This document shows, piece by piece, positions 48,667-57,124 of a stretch of 64,000 nt of DNA. The DNA is from Streptomyces venezuelae (lineage in GTDB: Bacteria; Actinomycetota; Actinomycetes; Streptomycetales; Streptomycetaceae), in assembly GCF_008642315.1 (NCBI RefSeq), contig NZ_CP029192.1, positions 1,302,001 to 1,366,000 of the forward strand, written 5' to 3'. Both the position numbers and the translations under genes were made by a program. The stretch's first letter is position 1. Each line of letters starts with the position of its first letter. The notes below the pieces were generated by a model. The model was not told the origin of the DNA and did no database searches. It was given only the letters and a program-made list of their open reading frames with translations.

Positions 48667-49617
48667 TCACCCGAACACCGGCACCGGGCGCCCGCCCGCC
48701 GCGTCCGACCGCTCCGCCGCCGCGATCACGTCGTCGACGAGGCGGCCCTCCGCCACCGGGCACACCGGCTCCCGGCCGGTCGCCACGGCCACGGCGAAGT
48801 CGGCGAGCAGCGGCTGGTGGGGGTTGGCGGGCGGCGGAAGCAGGAGCGGGGGTCCCGGGGGTGCGTCGATTCGGCCCGCGTCCAGGGGTGCGAGGGTCAG
48901 CGTGCGGCCGCCGCCCGCCAGCCGGAAGCGGTCCAGGGGAGGGCCGTTGCCCCACTCCACGAGGCAGTGCGCCCGTGTGCCCGAGGGCCAGCCCAGGGTG
49001 AGTTCGGCGCGTCGTTCCGCGCCCCGCGGGAAGCGGTCGCCGAGCCGCGCCGTCAGCTCGTGGGGCCGCCCGAACAGATGGAGCAGCAGGTCGATCCGGT
49101 GGCTTCCGGCGTCCGCGAGGACCCCGCCACCGGACAGGGCGGGGTCGGTGCGCCACCGCATCGGGTCGTCGGGGCCGGGCGCGAAGGCGCACCGGAAGTG
49201 CACCTCGACCAGGTCCGGCGTCCAGCCGTCGAGTTCCTCGCGCAGCCGTCGCACGGCGGGCGCGAGCCTGCGGTAGTAGGCGACCCCCGCGCACCGCCCC
49301 GCCGTGTCGAGCGTGTCCCCCGTGCCGAGGCCGCCTGCGAGCGGCTTCTCGATCAGGACGGGCAGGCCCGCTGCCAGGACGGCGCGGGCGAGCGGCACAT
49401 GACGTACGACGGGGGTGGCGATGTACACGGCGTCGACGCCGTCGAGGAGCACGTCGACGTCGGCGCCGGACCTGGCGATGCCGTGGTGCTCCGCGGTGCG
49501 CGCGGCGCGGTGTGGGTCGCGGCCCCAGAGGGCCGCGGGCTCCTCGCCGAGGGCGTACAGGGCGGGCAGGACGCGGCGGGTCACGATGTCGCCGTATCCG
49601 GCGATGCCCCACTTCAC
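48667..49617 (-). CDS. Gfo/Idh/MocA-family oxidoreductase
   Basis: NAD(P)-dependent dehydrogenase of about 316 residues. The Rossmann start is WGIAGYGDIVTRRVLPAL; the catalytic motif EKP is in PVLIEKPLAGG; the later GGGVLADAGSHRIDLLLHLF is the GxxxDxGxHxxD hallmark. Family members oxidise or reduce sugars, inositols and sugar-like ketones. Two starts are possible: GTG at 49617 (used here, spaced 7 nt from GGGGGA) and GTG at 49632. The gene follows the zinc alcohol dehydrogenase gene by about 20-35 bp on the same strand, and converges on the PhyH gene. Confidence 0.88.
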   Translation of the reverse strand: MKWGIAGYGDIVTRRVLPALYALGEEPAALWGRDPHRAARTAEHHGIARSGADVDVLLDGVDAVYIATPVVRHVPLARAVLAAGLPVLIEKPLAGGLGTGDTLDTAGRCAGVAYYRRLAPAVRRLREELDGWTPDLVEVHFRCAFAPGPDDPMRWRTDPALSGGGVLADAGSHRIDLLLHLFGRPHELTARLGDRFPRGAERRAELTLGWPSGTRAHCLVEWGNGPPLDRFRLAGGGRTLTLAPLDAGRIDAPPGPPLLLPPPANPHQPLLADFAVAVATGREPVCPVAEGRLVDDVIAAAERSDAAGGRPVPVFG

Positions 49618-49651
49618 GACGGTGTCCCCCACTTCACGGCGACTCCCCCGC

Positions 49652-50653
49652 TCAGGGCACGATCGCCACCTTCAGGGTCTCGGGCGGCGGGCCGTCGTAG
49701 GGGGCGTGTTCGGCGTCGGGGTAGAGGGCGCGGCTCGCGGAGAGCTGCTCCATGGCCTTGGGGAGTTCGTCGAGGGGGTACGTGTGCGTGTGGAGGTCGG
49801 GCAGGCGCAGGGCGTCGGTGCGGCGGTGGGCGAGACGTTCGGCGACGGCGAGGGCTTCGGCGCGCGCGGTGTCGAGGGGTTCCGCGGAGCTGTGCACCCG
49901 CAGGCCCTTGCGTTCCCAGGTGACCAGGTCGACGGTGACGTGCGTGTCGACGTGGTGCGTGCCGAGGAGGACGACGAGGCCGTTCTGTCGTACGAGGCCC
50001 ACGCAGGCGTTGAGTGTCGTGGGGGTGCCCACGGCGTCGACGGCGACGTCGAAGTCGGCGCCCACGGCAGCGAGTTGTTCGGCGCTGCCGTCCACGCGCC
50101 GCACCGCGTCCGCACCCGCCGCCGAGGACCGTTCGAGCCGCCAGTCGTCGAGGTCGACGGCGACGACCTCGGCCGCGCCGCGCGCCACGGCGACCCGCAG
50201 CGCCATCTGCCCGACGGGCCCCTGCCCGACGATCGCGACGCGGTCGCCGAGCCGGACGCCGCGCGTGGCGTGCACCGCCAGCGGGAGCAGTTGCAGGAGC
50301 GCACCCTGCTCGTAGGGCACGGCGTCGGGCAGGGCGCCCACGGAGACCTCGCGGGCCAGGGCGAACTCGGCGTATCCGGTGGTGAGCGGGGTGCGCACGA
50401 ACACGCGCTGCCCCGGCACCACACGCCGCACTCCGGCCCCCGTCGCCTCGACCACTCCGGCGATCTCGTGGCCGAAACAGCCCTGGGAGCAGTGCTCGCG
50501 CAGTCCGTGGTAGTGGAAGTAGGCGAGGTCGCTGCGGTTGCAGACCGTGCACGCCCGTACGCGGACCAGGACCTCGGAAGGTCCTGGCTCCGGCACGGCC
50601 ACGTCGGTGACCAGCCGGATGTCGCGCCTGCCGACGAGTTCGTACCTGCGCAT
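49652..50653 (-). CDS. Zinc-dependent MDR alcohol dehydrogenase
   Basis: Medium-chain dehydrogenase of 333 residues. The zinc ligands are expected in ACTVCNRSD and CFGHEIAGVV, and the cofactor loop is AIVGQGPVGQMALRVAV. The four-cysteine structural zinc lobe seems missing. A run of His (HVDTHVT, HTHTYPLD) is present. In Streptomyces aminocyclitol and aminosugar pathways similar enzymes oxidise a ring alcohol before transamination. Co-directional with the Gfo/Idh gene, and presumably part of the cluster with the plus-strand operon. The ATG at 50653 follows GGGGAGAAG. Confidence 0.88.
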   Translation of the reverse strand: MRRYELVGRRDIRLVTDVAVPEPGPSEVLVRVRACTVCNRSDLAYFHYHGLREHCSQGCFGHEIAGVVEATGAGVRRVVPGQRVFVRTPLTTGYAEFALAREVSVGALPDAVPYEQGALLQLLPLAVHATRGVRLGDRVAIVGQGPVGQMALRVAVARGAAEVVAVDLDDWRLERSSAAGADAVRRVDGSAEQLAAVGADFDVAVDAVGTPTTLNACVGLVRQNGLVVLLGTHHVDTHVTVDLVTWERKGLRVHSSAEPLDTARAEALAVAERLAHRRTDALRLPDLHTHTYPLDELPKAMEQLSASRALYPDAEHAPYDGPPPETLKVAIVP

Positions 50654-50775
50654 GACTCTTCTCCCCTCAGCGGACTCCAGCAGACCCCGGCGGATGCGAC
50701 CTGCGGAAGTCTCAAGGATTCCCCAACTCGCGCCCCATCATGGTGGATTCGCCCGGCTCGACCGGTTCCGACTCC

Positions 50776-50831
50776 TTGACAGCCCGGTTTGGTACGAGCC
50801 AATATCCACTATCCGATTGGCCTGGACCAAT
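50776..50831 (+). promoter_or_regulatory. Promoter with DasR-like operator before GH3 gene
   Basis: A -35-like TTGACA (50776-50781) and CAATAT (50800-50805), spaced by 18 bp, precede a palindrome ATTGGCCTGGACCAAT at 50816-50831. That matches the DasR consensus ACTGGTCTAGACCAGT at 12 of 16 positions and is placed just past the predicted transcription start, where DasR repression is expected. Confidence 0.6.
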
Positions 50832-50918
50832 CAGCAGGAGCCCCGTCGCACACCCTGTGCACCCGCACACCGCGTGCACCGCACGTCCCACGCAACCCGC
50901 AACTTCGGAGGTCGCGCC

Positions 50919-52463
50919 ATGGCACCGAGCAGTGACCCGACTCTGGAGCACCTCGCCCACTCCGTGCTGCAGCCCGGCTTCGAGGGCACCACGGCCCCCG
51001 CCTGGCTGCGCCGCAGGATCGCCGAGGGCCTGGGCTCCGTCGTGCTGTTCGCACGGAACATCGAGACGCCCGAGCAGGTCGCCCGGCTCACCACGGACCT
51101 GCGCGCGGAGAACCCGGACCTGATCGTCGCCATCGACGAGGAGGCGGGCGACGTGACGCGCCTGGAGGCGTGGACCGGCTCGTCCCGCCCCGGCAATCTC
51201 GCCCTCGGCGCCGTCGACGACATCGACCTGACCGAGCGGGTCGCCCACGACATCGGCCGCGATCTGCACGCCGCGGGGGTCTCCCTCAACTTCGCGCCGA
51301 GCGCCGACGTGAACTCGAACCCGCTCAACCCGGTGATCGGCGTACGCTCCTTCGGCTCGCGCACCGACGTCGTCTCCCGCCACACGGCCGCCTGGATCCG
51401 TGGCCTCCAGGAGGCCGGCGTCGCCGCCTGCGCCAAGCACTTCCCCGGCCACGGCGACACGGTCGTCGACTCTCACTACGGCCTGCCCCAGGTGAAGGGC
51501 ACCGCCGAGGAGATCGCGCTGACCGCGCTGCCGCCGTTCATCGCGGCGATGGAGGCGGGCGTGCGCGCCGTCATGACCGCGCACCTCCTCGCCCCCGCCT
51601 ACGACCCGGACCTGCCCGCGACCCTCAGCCACCGCATCCTGGTGGAACTGCTGCGCGGGGAGCTGAACTTCGACGGGCTGCTGGTCACCGACGGCATCGA
51701 GATGGGCGCGGTCACCGACCGCTACGGCATCGACGGCGCGACCGTCAAGGCGGTGGCCGGTGGCGTGGACGCCGTGTGCGTGGGCGGCGAGAGCGCCGAC
51801 GAGGCCACCTTCGACCTGCTCTCCACGGCCCTGGTGAAGGCGGTCATCGACGGCACGCTGCCCGAGGCCCGGCTCGTCGAAGCGAGCACGCGTGTACGGG
51901 AGTTCGCGGCCTGGTCCGGCGAGCGGTCCCGTGCCGTCGCCCGCGCGGCGGGCCCCACCGACATCGGCCTGGTCGCCGCCCGCCGTGCCGTGCGCGTGCA
52001 CCACCGCTCCGGCACGGCGAACGCCTCGCTGCCCGTCGTGGGCGTACCGCACGTCGTGGAGCTGTCCCCGACGATGAACCTGGCCATCGACGGCCACACT
52101 CCGTGGGGCGTCGCCGAACCGCTGCGGGACCTGCGCCCCGGCACCACGTCCGTACGCCTCACGGAGCCCGACCTCGCCCACGCCGGCGACCTCCTGGACC
52201 GCGAGGTCCTGACCCCGGCGACGGGCCGCGCCCTGGTGGTCGTGGTCCGCGACGCGGCCAGGCACCGCTGGATGACCGACACCCTCAACCGCATCCTGCG
52301 GTGCCGCCCCGATGCCCTGGTCGTCGAGATGGGTGTCCCGGGGGGCGACACGCTCGGCGCCACCCGTCTGATCACCCACGGCGCGACCCGTGTCTCGGGC
52401 ATCGCGGCGGCGGAACTGCTCGCGGGCGGCGGCCTCACCCCTTCAGCGGCCCCTCGCAGCTGA
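50919..52463 (+). CDS. GH3 beta-N-acetylhexosaminidase (NagZ-like)
   Basis: Glycosidase of 514 residues removing N-acetylglucosamine from chito-oligosaccharides or muropeptides. The GH3 signature KHFPGHGDTVVDSHYGLP (Lys173 onward) holds the NagZ-specific His/Asp dyad; LLVTDGIEMGAV carries the nucleophile Asp. No signal peptide is seen, so it acts in the cytosol. The ATG at 50919 follows GGAGG. An upstream DasR-like site fits N-acetylglucosamine regulation. Its end overlaps the convergent collagenase gene by 29 bp. Confidence 0.92.
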   Translation: MAPSSDPTLEHLAHSVLQPGFEGTTAPAWLRRRIAEGLGSVVLFARNIETPEQVARLTTDLRAENPDLIVAIDEEAGDVTRLEAWTGSSRPGNLALGAVDDIDLTERVAHDIGRDLHAAGVSLNFAPSADVNSNPLNPVIGVRSFGSRTDVVSRHTAAWIRGLQEAGVAACAKHFPGHGDTVVDSHYGLPQVKGTAEEIALTALPPFIAAMEAGVRAVMTAHLLAPAYDPDLPATLSHRILVELLRGELNFDGLLVTDGIEMGAVTDRYGIDGATVKAVAGGVDAVCVGGESADEATFDLLSTALVKAVIDGTLPEARLVEASTRVREFAAWSGERSRAVARAAGPTDIGLVAARRAVRVHHRSGTANASLPVVGVPHVVELSPTMNLAIDGHTPWGVAEPLRDLRPGTTSVRLTEPDLAHAGDLLDREVLTPATGRALVVVVRDAARHRWMTDTLNRILRCRPDALVVEMGVPGGDTLGATRLITHGATRVSGIAAAELLAGGGLTPSAAPRS

Positions 52464-54789
52464 AGTCCGCGCTGCCGGCGCGGCCGTCGGACCAGATGTC
52501 CACCTTGCCGAACGAGCAGTTCATGTCGGCCAGGTTGTTGTCGCCCGCCGTGGACCGTTCGAGGAGGAAGTAGTCGACGGTCTCCGACATGTCCTTGAAC
52601 ACGGCGTCGGGGTCACCGGATGCGCCGAGGTTCGCGGTGATGCGGCCCGTGCAGGTGTAGCGCGGACGCTCCGGCGCACCGTTCGACCGGCAGTCGGGCG
52701 TGATGCCCGTCGTCGCCGCGACGGAGGCACGGACCTGGTCGGCGGTGGTGTCGCGGAGCTCGGCGACCGGCACGAACTTCGTGTCGGGCACGAAGAGGTC
52801 GTCGACGTGCGCGATCTGCTTGTCGAGGAACGCGTCGTACTGGCTCTGCAGGCCGCTGTCCTTGCCGAGCCGGTCGCGCCAGGCGTCGAAGCGCGCCGGG
52901 TCGTCGGCCCGCAGGTATCCGTACATCTCCTTGAGCAGGGCGGGGCGTTCGGTCCACAGGAACTCGAAGAACGTCCCGGCGTAGTCGTAGAAGCGGAAGC
53001 CGTCGCCGTCGTAGGTGGCGTGCAGGAGCTGGTCGACGGTCATCCGCGGGCCGCCGTTCGCCGTGTCGTCGATGATGCCCCGGACCAGTGACTTGCGGAC
53101 CTTGATGCCGTCGTCGCGGGTGGCGCCGTCGAAGAACTCGGCGGTGCCCTCGTCCATGGCGGTGGTCCGGTCGCCCTGGTACCACGGGCCCTCGCCGAAG
53201 AATCCCGGCACGGCCCAGCGGCCGTTGAGGTAGTGCGTGTACTCGTGGCGGAAGAGCTCCTCCAGCGTCAGCGTGGAGTCCTGCGGGACGCGCCGCTGGT
53301 AGGTGTAGAAGGTCGCGCCCCGCTCGATGTAGACGCCGCCGTTGTTCGTGTCCATGCCGGTGAGCAGCGGGTGGTAGTTCTCGTAGTCGGCGCGCGAGGC
53401 GTAGAGGACCGTCGTCAGCGTGGTGTTGGGGTCGCCCGCCAGCGGCTCCTGGGTGCCGACGACCCGGTGGAACTGCGCCTTGACCTGCTTGCTCGCGTAA
53501 TAGAGCTGGTCGACGGTGCCCCGGTCGAGCGCCGTGCGGACCTTCATGCCGCCCTTGTCGTACGTGTAGGTCTGCGGGAAGAGCCGGCGCTCGATGTCGG
53601 CCTTGCACAGCTTGTACGGCGCGCAGGCGCCGAACTCGTTCAGCCAGGTGGCGACCTTCGCCCAAGGGGCGCTGCCCTCACCGAAGTTGCGGACGGTGAC
53701 GTCCACGAGCCCGCCGAGCCCGGAGACGATCTCGCTCTTGAGCCCGTCGATCTGCCCGAACCTGCCGTACTCGCTCAGCGCGTCGCGCACGACCCAGGCG
53801 TTGGCGGTGCCCTTGAGGTGGGTGTACGCGCCGAAGGCCTTGAAGGCGGCGCGGTAGGAGGGGTCGGCCTTCACCGCGGCGTGGAAGGCGGCGTCCTGGT
53901 TGCCGGGGTACACGCCGAGGTAGCTCAGGGAGAGCGCGGCGAGCGCGGAGCCGGCCCACGCGGTGTCCTTCGCGGTGCCGGGGTGCTTGGCGTCCATGGC
54001 GGCCAGCACCCGCTTGATCAAGGGAAGTTGGTGCTGCCGAAGGCCCGGCGCGCTCGCCGCGTAGAGCGCCTCGCGCAGCGACTCGGCGTTGGTGCGGGTC
54101 ACGTCGAAGGTGCGCGACGCGGAGCCGAAGGCGTCGACGGCACGCCTCATGGCATCCACGGTCGGCCCGTCGGTGACGTCGATCTCGTCGTGCGAGAAGT
54201 CCTGGTAGGCGACGGCGTGGAGATACGTGAACATCTCCAGGAGGTTGCTGCCGTTCTTGCCGTCGTGGGCGGCCGCGATCCCGGCGATGCGGCGGGAGAC
54301 GGCTTGGACGTGGGCGTCCGACATGACGGGGGCGAGCCGCGCGTCCCACGTCCAGACGAGGGTGCGGAGGCAGCCGTCCGCGGTGACGACGGGATCGGCG
54401 AGGAAGTCGGCGAACCGGTCGGGCGAGAGTCCGGTGACGCCGTCGAGGGTGCAGGGCACGGCCTTCGCGGAGCCCGCTTTCGGCTCCGCTCCGATCGTCG
54501 ACTTCACTTTCGGCTTGGGCGTGCGGGCGCCGGGCACCCGGCCGTCCTTGAGCCCGCCGGGTGCCGGGATCTCGCGGGCGCCCGGCTTCGGGGCTCTCGC
54601 CAGGCGTTCGACCACGTCCTGGGGGTTCGGGGCGGCGGGCGCCGCGGCGGTGCGGGGCTTCCCGGCGGAGGGGGCGGGCTCGGCCGCGTGTCCGAGCTGG
54701 ACGGCCGAGGCGCAGAGGGTCGCCGCTATCGCGCCGGCAAGCACGGATCTGCGCAGGGTGCGTAGACGTATCTGGGACTTCTGGGACAC
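52435..54789 (-). CDS. Secreted M9 family collagenase
   Basis: Zinc metalloprotease of 784 residues. A Sec signal (RTLRRSVLAGAIAATLCASAVQ) leads to an Ala/Pro-rich propeptide-like stretch (about residues 35-100). Then come the M9 N-terminal activator domain and the peptidase domain with HEYTH (515-519) and the third zinc ligand in AMDEGTAEFF. C-terminal accessory domain is short. The GTG start at 54789 has an ideal AGGAG site; longer frames to 54840 lack one. Its 3' end overlaps the GH3 gene by 29 bp. Lies in front of the hydroxyproline genes at 57-63 kb. Secreted collagenases of this family degrade native collagen and gelatin. Confidence 0.95.
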   Translation of the reverse strand: MSQKSQIRLRTLRRSVLAGAIAATLCASAVQLGHAAEPAPSAGKPRTAAAPAAPNPQDVVERLARAPKPGAREIPAPGGLKDGRVPGARTPKPKVKSTIGAEPKAGSAKAVPCTLDGVTGLSPDRFADFLADPVVTADGCLRTLVWTWDARLAPVMSDAHVQAVSRRIAGIAAAHDGKNGSNLLEMFTYLHAVAYQDFSHDEIDVTDGPTVDAMRRAVDAFGSASRTFDVTRTNAESLREALYAASAPGLRQHQLPLIKRVLAAMDAKHPGTAKDTAWAGSALAALSLSYLGVYPGNQDAAFHAAVKADPSYRAAFKAFGAYTHLKGTANAWVVRDALSEYGRFGQIDGLKSEIVSGLGGLVDVTVRNFGEGSAPWAKVATWLNEFGACAPYKLCKADIERRLFPQTYTYDKGGMKVRTALDRGTVDQLYYASKQVKAQFHRVVGTQEPLAGDPNTTLTTVLYASRADYENYHPLLTGMDTNNGGVYIERGATFYTYQRRVPQDSTLTLEELFRHEYTHYLNGRWAVPGFFGEGPWYQGDRTTAMDEGTAEFFDGATRDDGIKVRKSLVRGIIDDTANGGPRMTVDQLLHATYDGDGFRFYDYAGTFFEFLWTERPALLKEMYGYLRADDPARFDAWRDRLGKDSGLQSQYDAFLDKQIAHVDDLFVPDTKFVPVAELRDTTADQVRASVAATTGITPDCRSNGAPERPRYTCTGRITANLGASGDPDAVFKDMSETVDYFLLERSTAGDNNLADMNCSFGKVDIWSDGRAGSADFSCEGPLKG

Positions 54790-54860
54790 CGATGGCTCCT
54801 GTGTGGGAGGTGGGGGCATGAGGTGCTGCCACTGCGTCATGTGATGCGTAACGTAGTAAT

Positions 54861-54872
54861 GTGATATTGCAC
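54861..54872. promoter_or_regulatory. Shared motif GTGATATTGCAC upstream of collagenase
   Basis: GTGATATTGCAC lies 72 bp upstream of the collagenase GTG. Close variants occur at 57109-57120 (before the hydroxyproline dehydrogenase) and 62208-62219 (before gntR). Partial dyad symmetry (GTG...CAC). Candidate binding site of the GntR regulator encoded at 62263. Confidence 0.4.
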
Positions 54873-54907
54873 TGACAACCCCTCAGGACTCACCAACTCC
54901 CCCGCGT

Positions 54908-56131
54908 TCAAGCGCTGTTGCCGTCCACGGCACCCGGTTCGCGCAGCGAGCGCAGGAGGAGCCAGCCGAGCGCGGGCAGCACGATCAGTGGCGCGAGCGC
55001 CGTCCGCAGGGAGGCGGCGTCCGCGACCGCTCCGATCACCGGACTCGCGAGGCCTCCGATGCTCACGGTGAGCCCCAGGGTGACGCCGCTCGCGGTGCCC
55101 ATGCGGCGCGGCAGATAGTCCTGTCCCAGGGTGATGTGCAGGGAGAACGGCACATAGAGAGCGGCCGAGGTGAGCACGACGAAGACGTAGAGCAGCGGTC
55201 CGGGGACGAGGACGACTCCGGCCACGGCGAGGACCGCCAGGGCGTACGACCACCGGACGACCGGGAGGCGCCCGTACCGTGCGGCGAGCCGCCCGCCCGC
55301 GACGGTCCCGACCGCGCCGCCGACATAGAGCACGAACAGGGCTGCCGTGCCCGCGATTTCACCCCCGCCGGTGCGCTCGCGCACGTACAGCGCGATGAAC
55401 GTGCCGAGTCCGGTGAACACGATGGAGCGGCAGACGATGGCGCCGGACAGCTTGAGGAAGGACGGCCAGTCGTCCTCGGCGATCACCGGGCCTCCGCCGC
55501 GGGCGGCCGCCTCCGGGTCCGCCGCGTCCCGCGCCCTGAGCCCCCGCAACGCCGCCGCGCAGAGCACCGCTCCCGCGAGGGCGGGCACGACCAGGAGCGG
55601 GGAGGCGCCCAGGCCGCCTGTGGCGACGACGGCGGAGACCAGCAGGGGCGCGGTCGCGAAGCCGAGGTTGCCGCCGAGCGAGAACCAGCTCATCGCGGTG
55701 TGGCTCCCCCGGCTCGCCTGCCGGGCCACGCGTGCGGCCTCTGGATGGTACGCGGCGACGCCGATGCCGGACACGGCGACGACCAGCAACGTCACCGGGT
55801 AGCTGCCGCCGACCCCCGCGAGCGCGACTCCGGCCCCGCCCACCAAGGTGCTCACCGGCAGCAGCCACGGCATGGCCCACTTGTCGGTGAGCGCCCCGAA
55901 CAGGGGCTGGACGACGGAGGAGAGCAGGGAGGCGGCGAGCACGATGCCGGACGCGGCGGCGTAGGAATACGCGCGCTCGGCGACGAAGAACGGCACGAGG
56001 GCGGCGACGGCCCCCTGATAGACGTCCACGCAGGCGTGGCCGAGGGCGAGGAGGGTGATGGGGCGGCGGGGGGCCGCGGGCACGGTCGAGGACGCGGTGG
56101 CGGCTGACGGGGTTTCCGTTCGAGAGGACAC
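54908..56131 (-). CDS. MFS drug efflux-like transporter (fosmidomycin-resistance type)
   Basis: Membrane protein of 407 residues with about 12 helices. ITLLALGHACVDVYQGAVAA and QPLFGALTDKWAMPWLLP resemble Fsr-like efflux proteins. Start assigned at GTG 56131; an ATG at 56182 also fits the frame but leaves 3 bp to the divergent AraC-type gene. The short divergent gap suggests the AraC protein controls this exporter. Substrate unknown. Confidence 0.85.
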   Translation of the reverse strand: MSSRTETPSAATASSTVPAAPRRPITLLALGHACVDVYQGAVAALVPFFVAERAYSYAAASGIVLAASLLSSVVQPLFGALTDKWAMPWLLPVSTLVGGAGVALAGVGGSYPVTLLVVAVSGIGVAAYHPEAARVARQASRGSHTAMSWFSLGGNLGFATAPLLVSAVVATGGLGASPLLVVPALAGAVLCAAALRGLRARDAADPEAAARGGGPVIAEDDWPSFLKLSGAIVCRSIVFTGLGTFIALYVRERTGGGEIAGTAALFVLYVGGAVGTVAGGRLAARYGRLPVVRWSYALAVLAVAGVVLVPGPLLYVFVVLTSAALYVPFSLHITLGQDYLPRRMGTASGVTLGLTVSIGGLASPVIGAVADAASLRTALAPLIVLPALGWLLLRSLREPGAVDGNSA

Positions 56132-56185
56132 CGCCTCATCGTCGCCACGCCTCGCCCTGGCCCGCTTCCGATAAAGTGCCATCCT

Positions 56186-56956
56186 GTGCCGAAAAACCGC
56201 CACACCGGGCACCGCGCCATCCGCCACACCCCCGAAGCGCCGACCGCCATCCGGGAGCTCTCCCCCGGCGAGAGCATCGACGCGCACCGCCACGACGACC
56301 ACCAGATCGTCTACGCGGGCTCCGGCGTCGTGGCCGTCACCACCGACGCCGGCACCTGGTTCGCCCCCGGCACCCGCGCCATCTGGGTCCCCGCAGGCTG
56401 CGTCCACGCCCACCGCGCCCACGGCCACCTGGCCCTGCACCTGGTCGGCCTGCCCGCCGGCACGAACCCGCTCGGCCTCGACGCCCCGACCGTGCTCTCC
56501 GTCGGCCCGCTCCTGCGCGAACTGATCCTCGCCTGCACCCGGGGCCCGGAAGACGACTCACCGGAACGCCGACGTCTGCGCGCCGTGCTCCTCGACCAGC
56601 TGCGTGCCTCGCCGCAGCAGCCCGTACAGCTGCCCGCGCCCTCGGACCCCCGCCTCACCGCCGTCTGCGACCAGTTGCACGGCGACCCGGCGGACCCGCG
56701 CGGCCTCGCCGAACTGGCCGCCGCGGCGGGAGCGGGCGAACGCACCCTGAGCCGGCTCTTCCGACGCGAGCTGGGCATGACGTTCCCGCAGTGGCGCACT
56801 CAGTTGCGCCTCTACCACGCGCTGCGCATGCTGGCCGACGACATGCCCGTCACAACAGTCGCGCACCGCTGCGGATGGTCGTCGACCAGCGCGTTCATCG
56901 ACGTGTTCCGCAGGGCGTACGGATACACGCCAGGCACGCACCACCGTCGCGACTAG
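56186..56956 (+). CDS. AraC-family transcriptional regulator with cupin sensor
   Basis: Protein of 256 residues. The N-terminal cupin (IDAHRHDDHQIVYAGSGVVA through WVPAGCVHAHRAHGH) is a ligand-sensing domain; two C-terminal AraC helix-turn-helices follow (LAELAAAAGAGERTLSRLFR and TTVAHRCGWSSTSAFIDVFR). GTG start at 56186, with a weak ribosome site. Divergent from the MFS gene, the classic arrangement for local control of an efflux gene. Ends at a strong inverted repeat. Confidence 0.9.
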   Translation: MPKNRHTGHRAIRHTPEAPTAIRELSPGESIDAHRHDDHQIVYAGSGVVAVTTDAGTWFAPGTRAIWVPAGCVHAHRAHGHLALHLVGLPAGTNPLGLDAPTVLSVGPLLRELILACTRGPEDDSPERRRLRAVLLDQLRASPQQPVQLPAPSDPRLTAVCDQLHGDPADPRGLAELAAAAGAGERTLSRLFRRELGMTFPQWRTQLRLYHALRMLADDMPVTTVAHRCGWSSTSAFIDVFRRAYGYTPGTHHRRD

Positions 56957-57028
56957 GGCCTGTGTCGGAAGTCCCGTCGTCCGCCCGGAGGGCGCCGCGG
57001 GGCAGGCGGGACTTCCGACACAGGCCCT
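56955..57028. terminator. Perfect 22-bp inverted repeat after AraC gene
   Basis: Arms AGGGCCTGTGTCGGAAGTCC plus CG, and the exact complement at 57007-57028, flank a 30-nt GC-rich loop. The left arm overlaps the last two bases of the AraC stop codon. It is probably a transcription terminator; the CCTGTGTC core also appears in the smaller hairpin at 9937-9954. Confidence 0.7.
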
Positions 57029-57073
57029 GGGACCGCTCGGCGAGCGACAACTCCCCTACTTGTACGCGCTCTT

Positions 57074-57120
57074 GTACATGTACGACCTCTTGGCACCGAC
57101 AGTGCCATGTGAAATATTAC
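57074..57120 (+). promoter_or_regulatory. Regulatory region of the hydroxyproline operon
   Basis: Three elements lie within 50 bp of the first start codon: palindrome GTACATGTAC (57074-57083), palindrome TGGCAC-CGACA-GTGCCA (57091-57107), and the recurring motif GTGAAATATTAC (57109-57120), which ends 4 bp before the GTG. TTGGCA (57090-57095) and AATATT (57113-57118), 17 bp apart, could be the promoter, which would make the mRNA nearly leaderless. Confidence 0.5.
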
Positions 57121-57124
57121 TGCC

